19,381 bases of DNA from Bacteroidota bacterium (lineage in GTDB: Bacteria > Bacteroidota > Bacteroidia > Chitinophagales > Chitinophagaceae), in contig JAFAEW010000038.1 in assembly GCA_023423835.1 (NCBI GenBank), forward strand, positions 1 to 19,381, in the 5' to 3' direction. The notes under the pieces are model-generated. The model was given only the letters and a program-made list of their open reading frames with translations. It ran no database searches and was not told the DNA's origin. The position numbers were made by a program, and so were the translations under genes. This document shows positions 1 to 7,788 of the stretch, piece after piece. Numbering within the stretch: position 1 is the first letter of the stretch; each line of letters begins with the position of its first letter.

Positions 1-1711
1 TGTCAGCTATTTCGAGGATGGCATCTTCCTCAACCAGCATCTCGTCGAAGGTTATATTTTGATTAAGCTTTACATGGTTGCCGCTTGATATAATAATGTT
101 ACGGGCAGTAAAATCAGGATAAGTCGGTGCCTGCCGCCAGCTCAGTGTATCTGAAGAAATTTGCCAGGTACAGGGAGATTCGAAATTACCCGAGGCTTTT
201 GACCGGAAATATAAATTTGCGCTGGTACTTGGCGTAGTGCCTTTAATCAGGATATCTTCGATATGATTTGTTCCTCCCAATGAAATCGTTGATCCATCTA
301 CCGAAACGTTGGAGTTGACCAGCCACCTGATGAAGACAAGTGGCTGATTATTGCAGGCGGGTGGAAGCGGAAGATTAGGAGATGTAGTCCAGACGGTTGT
401 GCTATTGATCGTGATATTTCCGGATGGAATGTCGGTCCAGCTTCCCGCGTTTCCCACCTTGTATTGCAATTTAAAGTCTCGTGGTCCCTTGGCCGATGAC
501 TTCTGTTTGAAAGACATCAGCAAGGTCTGATAACCGGTAGTTTCGAGACTGATCAACCAATATTTTGAGCCGGTTCCATCCTGCCACCTGCTCGCACTCA
601 AGGCAGAAGAACTCGAACCGCCGGCTCCGGTCACAAAACGAATGGTTGCTCCCGGATCCACCACGGCAGAAATTTCGCGGGTTGTGTTTGTAGAAGTTCC
701 GGCATCGGCAATAAAATCGCGGTCATCGAAATTCCAATGCACGAGCGTGGAAGTTACAGCTCCTGAGGCGGTAACGTTGAACGCACTGCTCAGCGCCGAA
801 GTTAATGCGCCGGCATTTGCCGTAAGCCGGATATTGTTTTCCATTACCTGCGGTGAAAGGTTGTCAAAAACCAAAAAGCCTTCAGATGCCATCCCTGAAT
901 TGCCCGTTAAGTAACCGCAGGTTGTAGACTCAATCTGGAGGTTTATGGTCGAGGAATCATCAAGATCGCGGTTGCCGAAAATGTCAACCGCCTCCACAGA
1001 AACCGCAGGAGAAATCAGTGCCGCTGCAAGGGTATTCGAAGGCTGCTGAACGAATCTCAACTGAGTTGCAACAACCGTAATCACGTTCTTGTTTTTGGCG
1101 GACTGAACAACTGTTCTTTCATTTTTAAACTGCGAGGAAATTGTGGAATCTTCCGTGCGGAATGATCTGGCGTCAACCGCAAAGGAAATGCGCCGGCCAT
1201 CGATGGATTTTTGGATGACCGAAGGAAGTGACTTTTTGAGTTTTATTTTCAAATAGTAAGTTTTCGTTGACCCGTCGGCCACAGAACCGAAAGTTTCAGG
1301 GTCGGGTTTGAATACGATCGCATCCGAATGAATTCGACCGCTTATTACTTCCACTCCAACGAAAAGCGATGCTTCAGAAACGTTACTCGCCCAGTCTTCG
1401 ATTTGATTATATTTTCCTTTTCTGATAACCATCTCGCGAATCAGCGTAGGGAGATCGTCGGAACCTTCGTCCCGCACGGCAAACGAAAACTGAAAGCTTT
1501 GCTCTCCGGGTTTATCACCAATCGATGAGATATAGGTATCGCTGTTGTCTTCAATAGGCACAACAACCGATTCTTCCTCAGCAGCATTGAGGACAATTTC
1601 CGGCGGGTCATTGGAAATGGAGAGGAACGGGATAATCAAAAAACATTCAGCCAGGATAAGGGTTTTCAGGGGAGGAGACATCGATATTTTGCGAAAAGGG
1701 TTTTTATACAT
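1..1711 (-). CDS. Large secreted multi-domain beta-rich protein, probable T9SS cargo (N-terminal part)
   Basis: An open frame runs from an ATG at 1711 to the left edge without a stop: 570 complete codons, C-terminus outside the window. A second in-frame ATG at 1681 (codon 11) sits just before the hydrophobic segment (TLILAECFLIIPFLSIS) that looks like a signal peptide, so either start is possible. After it come a beta-rich module (about residues 45-180), an Ig-like module beginning VVATQLRFVQQPSNT (about 205-310), a galactose-binding-like beta-sandwich (about 310-500, starting VHWNFDDRDF), and the beginning of a repeat with CTWQISSD and NIIISSGNHVKL, a pattern common in Bacteroidota surface proteins. 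No catalytic motif is visible. T9SS export is inferred from this style of architecture; the sorting domain itself cannot be seen. The function is unknown, possibly adhesion or polymer binding. Confidence 0.85.
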   Translation of the reverse strand, partial: MYKNPFRKISMSPPLKTLILAECFLIIPFLSISNDPPEIVLNAAEEESVVVPIEDNSDTYISSIGDKPGEQSFQFSFAVRDEGSDDLPTLIREMVIRKGKYNQIEDWASNVSEASLFVGVEVISGRIHSDAIVFKPDPETFGSVADGSTKTYYLKIKLKKSLPSVIQKSIDGRRISFAVDARSFRTEDSTISSQFKNERTVVQSAKNKNVITVVATQLRFVQQPSNTLAAALISPAVSVEAVDIFGNRDLDDSSTINLQIESTTCGYLTGNSGMASEGFLVFDNLSPQVMENNIRLTANAGALTSALSSAFNVTASGAVTSTLVHWNFDDRDFIADAGTSTNTTREISAVVDPGATIRFVTGAGGSSSSALSASRWQDGTGSKYWLISLETTGYQTLLMSFKQKSSAKGPRDFKLQYKVGNAGSWTDIPSGNITINSTTVWTTSPNLPLPPACNNQPLVFIRWLVNSNVSVDGSTISLGGTNHIEDILIKGTTPSTSANLYFRSKASGNFESPCTWQISSDTLSWRQAPTYPDFTARNIIISSGNHVKLNQNITFDEMLVEEDAILEIAD

Positions 1712-1742
1712 GGTCTAGTGGTTTTAAGGAAAGATTGAATAG

Positions 1743-1750
1743 TAAATATA
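1743..1750 (-). promoter_or_regulatory. Candidate Bacteroidota -7 element for the partial secreted gene
   Basis: On the minus strand this reads TATATTTA, one mismatch from TAnnTTTG, about 32 bases upstream of the ATG at 1711. No convincing -33 element is seen, and the surroundings are AT-rich, so a chance match is quite possible. Confidence 0.25.
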
Positions 1751-1858
1751 AATTTTTTCAGCGAAAGGTGGAAATATATCGGGCAGAAAAAGTAAGCGTG
1801 ATTTTTTTTAGTTTAATTAGGATTTTCCGGAGCAATAGAGCGGACAAGACCGGTTTTT

Positions 1859-2356
1859 TTAGGGCCGCACGCTCGATTCTTTTATCACTCCCATCACAAA
1901 TATACTTTGAAGATGGCCAATGTTTTCTGCTTGTCCTAATTTGTTTACGTGAAAATCGTAGTACGAATTCATGTCTTTTACGGCCACCTTCAGCATGAAA
2001 TCAAATTCGCCGGAAATGCTGTAACATTCAATTACTTCATCCATCTGTTCTATCAAAGCAATAAATTTTGCGCCTTCTTTTTTGCTGTGTTGGCGGAGTG
2101 AAATGTAACAGAGCACGAGGAGACCTTTGCCAATCATCCTGCGATTTATAAGGGTTGTATATTTTTCGATCACGCCGGACGATTCCATTTTCCTGATTCG
2201 TTCATACACCGGTGTGGTGCTCAAATGAATAGCGTCTGCAAGTTCGCGGATAGTCATTTTTGCATTGTCCTGTAGCAATCGCAAAATGGCAAAATCCTTT
2301 TCATCCATCAGTTGTCCGCCCGCAGCATAAATTTCCGATCTTTGCTCTTTTGACAT
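1859..2356 (-). CDS. Lrp/AsnC family transcriptional regulator
   Basis: A 165-residue DNA-binding regulator. The N-terminal part (about residues 17-75) is the typical winged helix-turn-helix of the family: MDEKDFAILRLLQDNAKMTI, then RELADAIHLSTTPVYERIRK and a wing ending SGVIEKYTTLI. The C-terminal part (about 80-160) is the ligand-sensing/oligomerisation (RAM/AsnC) domain, with IECYSISGEFDFMLKVAVKD, which includes the family's G-(E/D)-(F/Y)-D signature. The family usually has about 150 residues and begins near Met17 (2308), so that start is an alternative. The longer start at 2356 is kept because a -7-like box lies about 20 bases upstream. The gene is divergent from ahcY with about 117 bases between the start codons. 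Lrp-type proteins often autoregulate and control amino-acid metabolism, so methionine/SAM-cycle control is a reasonable inference but is not shown by the sequence. Confidence 0.93.
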   Translation of the reverse strand: MSKEQRSEIYAAGGQLMDEKDFAILRLLQDNAKMTIRELADAIHLSTTPVYERIRKMESSGVIEKYTTLINRRMIGKGLLVLCYISLRQHSKKEGAKFIALIEQMDEVIECYSISGEFDFMLKVAVKDMNSYYDFHVNKLGQAENIGHLQSIFVMGVIKESSVRP

Positions 2357-2370
2357 TCTGTTTCCGCCGG

Positions 2371-2411
2371 TTTTCCTAAAAGTAAAGCCTTTTCTAAAAT
2401 TTTTTCCTAAA
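2371..2411. promoter_or_regulatory. Candidate operator: three TTTTC(C)TAAA elements between lrp-like gene and ahcY
   Basis: TTTTCCTAAA occurs at 2371-2380 and again at 2402-2411, 31 bases apart (close to three helical turns). A shorter relative, TTTTCTAAAA, lies between them at 2390-2399. The right-hand pair with the AT-rich centre resembles the degenerate AT-rich sites bound by Lrp-family octamers. The first copy overlaps a -7-like box for the regulator (minus strand TACTTTTA, 2377-2384). Binding by the adjacent regulator is an inference. Confidence 0.4.
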
Positions 2412-2446
2412 TAATGGAAGAATCACCATCTTTTTTTTCTATCAGC

Positions 2447-2454
2447 TATCTTTG
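2447..2454 (+). promoter_or_regulatory. ahcY promoter, -7 element TATCTTTG
   Basis: TATCTTTG is an exact match to the Bacteroidota sigma-A -7 consensus TAnnTTTG. Transcription would start near 2460, leaving a leader of about 14 bases before the ATG at 2474. No clear -33 TTG is seen; a T-run lies upstream. Because the box lies downstream of the ATG at 2414, it argues against that ATG as the translation start. Confidence 0.55.
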
Positions 2455-2473
2455 TACGGCTAAAAATGAAATT

Positions 2474-3799
2474 ATGTCTGATGTAAAACAAAAAATTGAT
2501 CTTACGCTGCCCTATAAAGTAAAGGACATCAACCTTGCCGCCTGGGGAAGAAAAGAAATACGGCTTGCGGAAGCCGAAATGCCGGGTCTGATGAGTCTTA
2601 GGAAGGAATATGCGGCCTCGCAGCCATTAAAAGGAGCAAGGATTGCCGGTTGTCTTCATATGACGATTCAAACCGCGGTTTTAATAGAAACGCTGGTTGC
2701 ACTGGGTGCGGAAGTTCGCTGGAGCTCCTGCAATATTTTCTCTACCCAGGATCACGCCGCTGCTGCAATTGCTGCTGCCGGAATCGGCGTTTTTGCATGG
2801 AAGGAACAATCTGTGGAAGAAGCGGACTGGTGTATCGAACAAACCTTATTTTTCGGAAGTTTCGATCGTCCTTTAAATATGATTCTTGACGATGGCGGTG
2901 ACCTCACCAACATGGTTTTGGATAAATATCCTGAGCTTATTCAGCATCTTAAAGGCATATCCGAAGAAACAACAACCGGCGTACATCGTTTGTATGAAAG
3001 AATGGCAAATGGAACGCTTCCCGTTCCCGCGATAAATGTCAACGACAGCGTTACCAAATCAAAATTTGATAACAAATACGGATGTAAAGAATCGTTGGTG
3101 GATGCAATCCGCCGCGCCACAGATGTAATGCTGGCCGGAAAAGTAGCGGTTGTGGGTGGATACGGTGATGTTGGAAAAGGATCCGCTGCTTCACTCAGGG
3201 GTGCAGGATGCCGCGTAATCGTTACCGAGGTTGATCCTATTTGCGCCCTTCAGGCGGCGATGGACGGGTATGAAGTTAAAAAAATGATTGATGCGGTTAA
3301 AGAGGCCGATATCATCGTTACTGCAAGCGGATGCCGTGATCTGATTACCGAGAAGCATTTCAGAAACATGAAAGACAAAGCCATTGTTTGCAACATCGGA
3401 CATTTTGATATTGAAATCGACATGGCCTGGTTGAATGAAAACTATGGCAACACAAAAGACACGATTAAGCCGCAGGTTGATTTGTATAATATCGATGGAA
3501 AAGATATCATCGTTCTGGCAGAAGGAAGATTGGTAAACTTAGGATGTGCTACCGGACATCCGAGCTTCGTGATGAGTAATTCATTTACCAACCAGGTGCT
3601 TGCGCAGATTGAGCTGTGGAATCAGCATGAAAACTATGAGAATAAGGTATATGTTTTACCGAAACATCTCGATGAGAAAGTGGCAAGGTTGCACCTTTCG
3701 AAGATTGGTGTTGAGCTCGACGAGCTGACCGATGCACAGGCAGGTTACCTTGGCGTGCCGAAAGAAGGACCTTTCAAATCAGATTTATACCGGTACTAG
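2474..3799 (+). CDS. ahcY: S-adenosylhomocysteine hydrolase (adenosylhomocysteinase)
   Basis: A cytosolic NAD-dependent enzyme that splits S-adenosylhomocysteine into adenosine and homocysteine, clearing the product inhibitor of SAM-dependent methyltransferases. From the ATG at 2474 it has 441 residues, normal for the family. Aligned by eye to the human enzyme, the catalytic set is complete: His62, Asp140 (LDDGGDLTN), Glu165 (EETTTGVHRLYERM), Lys195 and Asp199 (TKSKFDN). The NAD-binding glycine motif GGYGDVGKG is at 228-236, and the C-terminus KSDLYRY keeps the Lys and Tyr that reach into the partner subunit. The frame is open back to an ATG at 2414, but those extra 20 residues are unlike the family and contain the promoter box, so 2474 is preferred. 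The gene is single, divergent from the Lrp-like regulator, and followed by a strong terminator. Confidence 0.98.
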   Translation: MSDVKQKIDLTLPYKVKDINLAAWGRKEIRLAEAEMPGLMSLRKEYAASQPLKGARIAGCLHMTIQTAVLIETLVALGAEVRWSSCNIFSTQDHAAAAIAAAGIGVFAWKEQSVEEADWCIEQTLFFGSFDRPLNMILDDGGDLTNMVLDKYPELIQHLKGISEETTTGVHRLYERMANGTLPVPAINVNDSVTKSKFDNKYGCKESLVDAIRRATDVMLAGKVAVVGGYGDVGKGSAASLRGAGCRVIVTEVDPICALQAAMDGYEVKKMIDAVKEADIIVTASGCRDLITEKHFRNMKDKAIVCNIGHFDIEIDMAWLNENYGNTKDTIKPQVDLYNIDGKDIIVLAEGRLVNLGCATGHPSFVMSNSFTNQVLAQIELWNQHENYENKVYVLPKHLDEKVARLHLSKIGVELDELTDAQAGYLGVPKEGPFKSDLYRY

Positions 3800-3826
3800 T
3801 TTATTGCCGGTCCACCGGATTTATCG

Positions 3827-3858
3827 AAAACCTCCGTTTTATCTTCGGAGGTTTTTTT
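3827..3858 (+). terminator. Intrinsic terminator after ahcY
   Basis: A perfect 10-bp stem (AAAACCTCCG / CGGAGGTTTT, 3827-3836 with 3846-3855) with a 9-base loop runs into an uninterrupted T tract. It lies 27 bases after the ahcY stop. Confidence 0.9.
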
Positions 3859-3898
3859 ACATATGTAACAAAATCAGCGTTTTATCGTTTAGAGAAAA

Positions 3899-4396
3899 AT
3901 GAAAAAGAACGTATCTGTCTTTTTACGCATGCACCTGCTCACCTTCCTGTTTGTGGCAGCGTTTTGCAGCGACCTAAGTGCACAACAAAGCGCACCTTAT
4001 CAACAGGCAATCGGCCTAAAGTTGCCGGGCGGATTTTCAGCCACCTACAAGAAATTTCTTACGGCTACCCATAATCTTGAAGCGCAGGCAACCATCTGGA
4101 ACAAAGGATTTAGAGTGAGCGGATTGTACGAATTCAATTTCTACTCTTTCCCTTCCGTTGAAAACCTTTCCTGGTTTGTTGGACCGGGAGCGCACATCGG
4201 TTTTTGGAAAGACGCTGATAAGAAGGATTATGGCAGTAAATTTGATTTTGGTATTGACGGTATCATCGGCCTTGATTATAAATTGAAAGATCTACCCATA
4301 AATATGAGTCTTGACTGGCAGCCTTCCATTACCCTGGCAGGATCTACCGGCTTTTCTCCCGTGTTTGGAGGTTTTGCTATCAGATATACATTTTAA
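3899..4396 (+). CDS. Small exported beta-barrel-like protein, paralog 1 of 3
   Basis: 165 residues. A Lys-rich start and a hydrophobic core followed by SDLSAQQ indicate a signal peptide cleaved near residue 28. The mature part has alternating polar/hydrophobic strands and ends GGFAIRYTF; a terminal Phe is typical of outer-membrane barrels. Shared with its two neighbours are GLKLPGG-like first strands, WFVGPGAHIGFW, GIDGIIGLDYKLKDLPINMS and LDWQPS. It is the most divergent of the three paralogs. It is probably cotranscribed with paralog 2, whose ATG follows after 21 bases. The specific function is not recognised; a small periplasm-facing or outer-membrane barrel is inferred, with no catalytic motif. 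Confidence 0.88.
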   Translation: MKKNVSVFLRMHLLTFLFVAAFCSDLSAQQSAPYQQAIGLKLPGGFSATYKKFLTATHNLEAQATIWNKGFRVSGLYEFNFYSFPSVENLSWFVGPGAHIGFWKDADKKDYGSKFDFGIDGIIGLDYKLKDLPINMSLDWQPSITLAGSTGFSPVFGGFAIRYTF

Positions 4397-4417
4397 TTAT
4401 TAAAACGATTACCAACA

Positions 4418-4897
4418 ATGAAGAAAGGATTTCTTTTTCTATGCCTGTTTATGAGCATCGGTTTTTTTTCACAAGCACAAAGTCAGGGGTACAATTATCA
4501 AACAGCGTTGGGATTAAAATTCTATCCAACGGCCGTAAGTTTGAAGCATTTTACAACCAATAATGTGGCTCTTGAAGGACTCGCCTATTTTTGGGATGAT
4601 GGCGTTCGATTCACCGGCTTGTATGAGATTCACGGTGATATTTCAGGTGCTCCTGGATTGAAATGGTATGCAGGTCCGGGTGTGCATATCCAGTTCTGGA
4701 ATGATAAATGGAAGCGTCATTATCAAAACCGTGACGGAGGGCTGGCAATCGGAATTGATGGCGTGCTGGGACTGGATTATAAGTTTAATGATGTTCCAAT
4801 CAACCTCAGTGTTGACTGGCAGCCGTCGTTTAATTTCATCGGCTACAACTATTTCGAAGGTGGCTGGGGCGGCCTCGGTATCCGATACACTTTTTAG
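4418..4897 (+). CDS. Small exported beta-barrel-like protein, paralog 2 of 3
   Basis: 159 residues. The signal peptide ends in GFFSQAQ (cleavage near residue 20). The mature part begins with a YNYQTALGLKFYPTAVSLKH strand and contains LKWYAGPGVHIQFW, AIGIDGVLGLDYKFNDVPIN and LSVDWQPS, ending GGLGIRYTF. It is closest to paralog 3: the signal peptides, the YP-containing first strand and the end motif nearly match. It follows paralog 1 by 21 bases, suggesting one transcript that ends at the hairpin just downstream. Probably an outer-membrane barrel of unknown role; the Asp-Trp-Gln-Pro motif near the C-terminus is a family hallmark visible in all three copies. Confidence 0.88.
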   Translation: MKKGFLFLCLFMSIGFFSQAQSQGYNYQTALGLKFYPTAVSLKHFTTNNVALEGLAYFWDDGVRFTGLYEIHGDISGAPGLKWYAGPGVHIQFWNDKWKRHYQNRDGGLAIGIDGVLGLDYKFNDVPINLSVDWQPSFNFIGYNYFEGGWGGLGIRYTF

Positions 4898-4913
4898 GCG
4901 TCCTGATACTATT

Positions 4914-4946
4914 AAAAAAACCGGTTGATATGCGACCGGTTTTTTT
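4914..4946 (+). terminator. Intrinsic terminator after barrel paralog 2
   Basis: A-tract, then ACCGGT (4920-4925), a 9-base loop, ACCGGT (4935-4940) and a T tract; with the flanking A/T runs the stem is about 12 bp. It starts 17 bases after the stop of paralog 2 and separates it from paralog 3. Confidence 0.85.
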
Positions 4947-5059
4947 ATATCCTGACTCAAAACCAAAAGATTCTGCTCTGGTAGGTTTTTCTTTTTTTGG
5001 GGTGAAAAAAAGCCGCATGCGAGGTGAAAAATCACATTCATCCATCCCTCGAACCTCAT

Positions 5060-5067
5060 CAATTTTG
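5060..5067 (+). promoter_or_regulatory. Candidate -7 element for barrel paralog 3
   Basis: CAATTTTG differs from TAnnTTTG at the first base only and lies 32 bases before the ATG at 5099. Because a terminator closes the previous unit, paralog 3 needs its own promoter, and this is the best candidate in the 150-base gap. No clear -33 box is seen. Confidence 0.3.
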
Positions 5068-5098
5068 CACCATCAATTAATCAAAAAAAATAGCAAAC

Positions 5099-5566
5099 AT
5101 GAAGAAAATGATTCTGCTCTCTTCCCTGTTCTTACTCATGGGATTTTTTTCGCAGGCGCAAATGGTTGAACAGAATTACAAGACAGCGGTGGGTATAAAG
5201 TTTTATCCTGCCGGACTAACCGTAAAACATTTCGTAAGTGACAAAGCGGCTGTGGAAGGGCTGTTATATTCCTGGACCTACGGAGCACGCCTTACCGCTT
5301 TATACGAGTTTCATGGAAACATCAGCGATGTGGAAGGCCTGAAATGGTATGCCGGCCCCGGCGCCCACCTGCAATTTTGGAAAAGCATCTGGAAGGGCGC
5401 TTATGGTGGTGTGGGACTTGGCATTGATGGTGTCGTTGGTCTGGATTATAAGTTTAAGGATCTTCCCATAAACCTCAGTGTTGACTGGCAGCCATCTTAC
5501 AACATTACCGGTTGGAGTCATTTTGAGGCCGGCTATGGCGGCGTGGGTATCAGATACACCTTCTAA
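5099..5566 (+). CDS. Small exported beta-barrel-like protein, paralog 3 of 3
   Basis: 155 residues. The signal peptide ends GFFSQAQ, as in paralog 2. The mature chain has VGIKFYPAGLTVKHF, LKWYAGPGAHLQFW, LGIDGVVGLDYKFKDLPIN, LSVDWQPS and the end GGVGIRYTF. The shorter length comes from loop differences, for instance around the residues after QFW, while strands are conserved, which fits a barrel with variable exposed loops. It has its own upstream gap and its own downstream terminator, so it can be expressed independently of paralogs 1 and 2. The molecular function is not recognised. Confidence 0.88.
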   Translation: MKKMILLSSLFLLMGFFSQAQMVEQNYKTAVGIKFYPAGLTVKHFVSDKAAVEGLLYSWTYGARLTALYEFHGNISDVEGLKWYAGPGAHLQFWKSIWKGAYGGVGLGIDGVVGLDYKFKDLPINLSVDWQPSYNITGWSHFEAGYGGVGIRYTF

Positions 5567-5591
5567 AAGAGGTTTTTGAAGGAAAGGCGAG

Positions 5592-5623
5592 AGGCTGCAT
5601 CACCATGCGGCCTTTATTTTTTT
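5592..5623 (+). terminator. Intrinsic terminator after barrel paralog 3
   Basis: AGGCTGCAT (5592-5600), loop CACC, ATGCGGCCT (5605-5613): a 9-bp stem with a single G-T pair, followed by a T-rich tract. Confidence 0.85.
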
Positions 5624-5694
5624 CATCCGTTTCCTCAACTTTAAGGACACATTTATATTACCATTTCATTTCACCCATTATTAAAAAACTTTAT

Positions 5695-5702
5695 TTCCTT
5701 TG
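5695..5702 (+). promoter_or_regulatory. Candidate -7 element for the M13 peptidase gene
   Basis: TTCCTTTG is one mismatch from TAnnTTTG. It overlaps the possible TTG start at 5700, so if it is the promoter, translation must begin at the ATG at 5718 or 5730. Confidence 0.35.
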
Positions 5703-5717
5703 CCGAAACTTATAGCT

Positions 5718-7757
5718 ATGCCGAAAAATATGTTTACAGCGGCCATTCTTGTTGCAGCTGTATTATTTTCTCATGATGTACATGCACAAAAGAAGAAGTC
5801 GGAAAAGATCGTTTACATCGATCGTTCAAACATGGATCTTACCGTAAATCCCGGAGACAATTTTTATTTGTATGCAAATGGAAACTGGCTGAAAAACAAT
5901 CCCGTTCCTGCTTCAAAAACGCGGTGGGGAAGTTTCGATGTGCTCGCCCAGAAAAGCGCCGAAAGATTACGTGAACTTGCTGAGGAAGCTGCTGCAAATC
6001 CCTCCAAAAACGCAATCATGCAACGGGTGGGCGATTTTTACGCAAGCGCGATGGACAGTGCAAAGATTGAAGCTCTTGGTTATACGCCCATCAAAGAACA
6101 ATTGGAATATCTGAAATCCATTAACGATAAGTCGCAGGTGCTTAAAGCCATAGCGGGAATGAGAACCGAAGGAATAGGCGGCATCTTATTCGGATTTTAC
6201 ATCAGCCAGGATGATAAGGATGTGAACCAATATATTCCAAAATTCAGTCAGGGCGGAACCTCATTGCCCGACCGGGATTACTATTTGAAAGACGATGCGA
6301 GAAGTAAAGCCATTCGCGCAGCGTTTTTAAGTTATATGAGTGATTTGTTTTCCATGACGGGTGATGATCCGGCTCTGGCAAAAAGCAAAGCCGGATCCGT
6401 TCTTGACCTGGAAACTGCTTTGGCAAAAATTCAGCTCAGCAGAGTGGAAATGAGAGACCCGAAGAAAACCTACAACAAATTTTCGGTTGCCGATTTTTCA
6501 AAAACAACACCCGGATTCGATTGGAAGCAGCTGATGGCTGACATGAAGATTGAAAATGCCGATAGCGTTTTGGTAAATAACCCGTCTTTCTTTCAGGCTG
6601 CAGATGCACTTTTTACTGCCGTTCCTTTAGAAACATGGAAAGCCTACCTCCAATGGGCAGTTCTAAAAAATTCTGCTTCTTCTCTGAGCAGCGCGTTCGT
6701 CAACCGCCAGTTTGAATATACAAAGGTGCTGACAGGACAGAAAGAAATTACACCGAGATGGCAGCGGATGAGCCGTTTAACAGACGGTTCGCTGGGAGAG
6801 TTGATTGGCCAGTTGTACGTTGAGAAATATTTTACACCGGCAGCCAAAGAAAGAATGTTGAAACTGGTTAATAACGTGCAGCAAACTTTTGCAGACCGGA
6901 TCAGCAGATTGGATTGGATGAGTGATTCTACCAAAGAGCAGGCATTGGTAAAACTCAATGCGATCGTCAATAAAATCGGATTTCCTGATAAATGGGAAGA
7001 ATATAAGGGTGTGGTGATCGATAGAAACGATTTTATGGGAAATCTGAAAAGCATCAGCACCTTTGAGTACAATAAGATGGTCAGCAAAATGGGAAAACCG
7101 GTTGACAAAACCGAATGGGGAATGACGCCTCCAACCATCAATGCTTATTATCGGGCCAGTAACAATGAGATTGCATTTCCTGCGGGAATTTTGCAGTTTC
7201 CATTCTTCGATTTCGGAGCCGACGACGCCGTTAACTATGGGGGCGCGGCAGCCGTCATCGGCCATGAATTAACCCACGGCTTCGATGATCGCGGCCGGCA
7301 ATATGCAGACGATGGTAATCTTAAAGACTGGTGGACGGAAGGCGATGCGTCCCGGTTTACAGATCTGGCCCAAAAAGTTGTTCAACAGTTTGATGCCTAC
7401 ACCGTGAATGATTCACTGCATGTATACGGAAAATTGACACTGGGAGAAAATATCGCAGACCTTGGCGGACTGAACATCGCCTATGAGGCGTTCAAAAAAA
7501 CCGAGCAGGGAAAAAGCGATAAGAAGATTGACGGATTCACACCCGATCAACGCTTCTTTTTAAGCTGGGCACAGGTTTGGCGTTTAAATATTCTTCCTGA
7601 ATTTGCGGCACAACTGATTCTTACCGATTCCCACGCACCTGGTATGTATCGGGCGAACGGACCGATCAGCAACATGGATAGTTGGTATGAAGCCTTCAAC
7701 ATTAGGCCGGGGGATAAAATGTATAAGCCGGAAAACGAACGGATTAAGATTTGGTAA
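5718..7757 (+). CDS. Exported M13 family (neprilysin/PepO-like) zinc metallopeptidase
   Basis: 679 residues from the ATG at 5718. The frame extends back to a TTG at 5700, but that lies in a promoter-like sequence; an ATG at 5730 is another option. A signal peptide ends in DVHAQ (about residue 23), so the enzyme acts outside the cytoplasm. The mature N-terminus (LTVNPGDNFYLYANGNWLKN) is the M13 N-terminal signature. In the catalytic domain, NAYYRASNNEIAFPAGILQ precedes HELTH (about 516-520, zinc ligands His516 and His520, catalytic Glu517), and ENIADLGG (577-584) gives the third zinc ligand Glu577 and the conserved Asp581. The C-terminus ends KIW, lacking the Cys of the mammalian CxxW end, as usual for bacterial members. 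Length and order are complete. The expected activity is cleavage of oligopeptides on the N-terminal side of hydrophobic residues; the physiological substrate is unknown. Confidence 0.96.
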   Translation: MPKNMFTAAILVAAVLFSHDVHAQKKKSEKIVYIDRSNMDLTVNPGDNFYLYANGNWLKNNPVPASKTRWGSFDVLAQKSAERLRELAEEAAANPSKNAIMQRVGDFYASAMDSAKIEALGYTPIKEQLEYLKSINDKSQVLKAIAGMRTEGIGGILFGFYISQDDKDVNQYIPKFSQGGTSLPDRDYYLKDDARSKAIRAAFLSYMSDLFSMTGDDPALAKSKAGSVLDLETALAKIQLSRVEMRDPKKTYNKFSVADFSKTTPGFDWKQLMADMKIENADSVLVNNPSFFQAADALFTAVPLETWKAYLQWAVLKNSASSLSSAFVNRQFEYTKVLTGQKEITPRWQRMSRLTDGSLGELIGQLYVEKYFTPAAKERMLKLVNNVQQTFADRISRLDWMSDSTKEQALVKLNAIVNKIGFPDKWEEYKGVVIDRNDFMGNLKSISTFEYNKMVSKMGKPVDKTEWGMTPPTINAYYRASNNEIAFPAGILQFPFFDFGADDAVNYGGAAAVIGHELTHGFDDRGRQYADDGNLKDWWTEGDASRFTDLAQKVVQQFDAYTVNDSLHVYGKLTLGENIADLGGLNIAYEAFKKTEQGKSDKKIDGFTPDQRFFLSWAQVWRLNILPEFAAQLILTDSHAPGMYRANGPISNMDSWYEAFNIRPGDKMYKPENERIKIW

Positions 7758-7763
7758 TAAATG

Positions 7764-7788
7764 GGGAGTTGAAAAACTCCCTTTTTTT
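7764..7788 (+). terminator. Intrinsic terminator after the M13 peptidase
   Basis: GGGAGTT (7764-7770), GAAA loop, AACTCCC (7775-7781), then seven T. It lies 7 bases after the stop codon. Confidence 0.93.

Noticed and set aside
642..1528. Plus-strand open frames within the left-edge region
   Set aside because: They lie opposite an uninterrupted 570-codon minus-strand frame with signal peptide and domain-like sequence, so they are antisense shadows.
2414..2473. The first 20 codons of the longest ahcY frame
   Set aside because: They are unlike the family N-terminus and contain an exact promoter -7 box.
4643..5062. Minus-strand frames of 69-139 codons across barrel paralog 2 and its terminator
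   Set aside because: They cross a clear terminator and the opposite-strand gene and show no protein-family features.
4969..5120. GATTCTGCTCT present at 4969-4979 and 5110-5120
   Set aside because: An 11-base match with one copy in a signal-peptide coding region and no further extension is most likely chance or a trace of the local duplication.
5700..5717. TTG at 5700 as the start of the M13 peptidase
   Set aside because: It overlaps a -7-like TTCCTTTG, and the ATG at 5718 is directly followed by a normal signal peptide.
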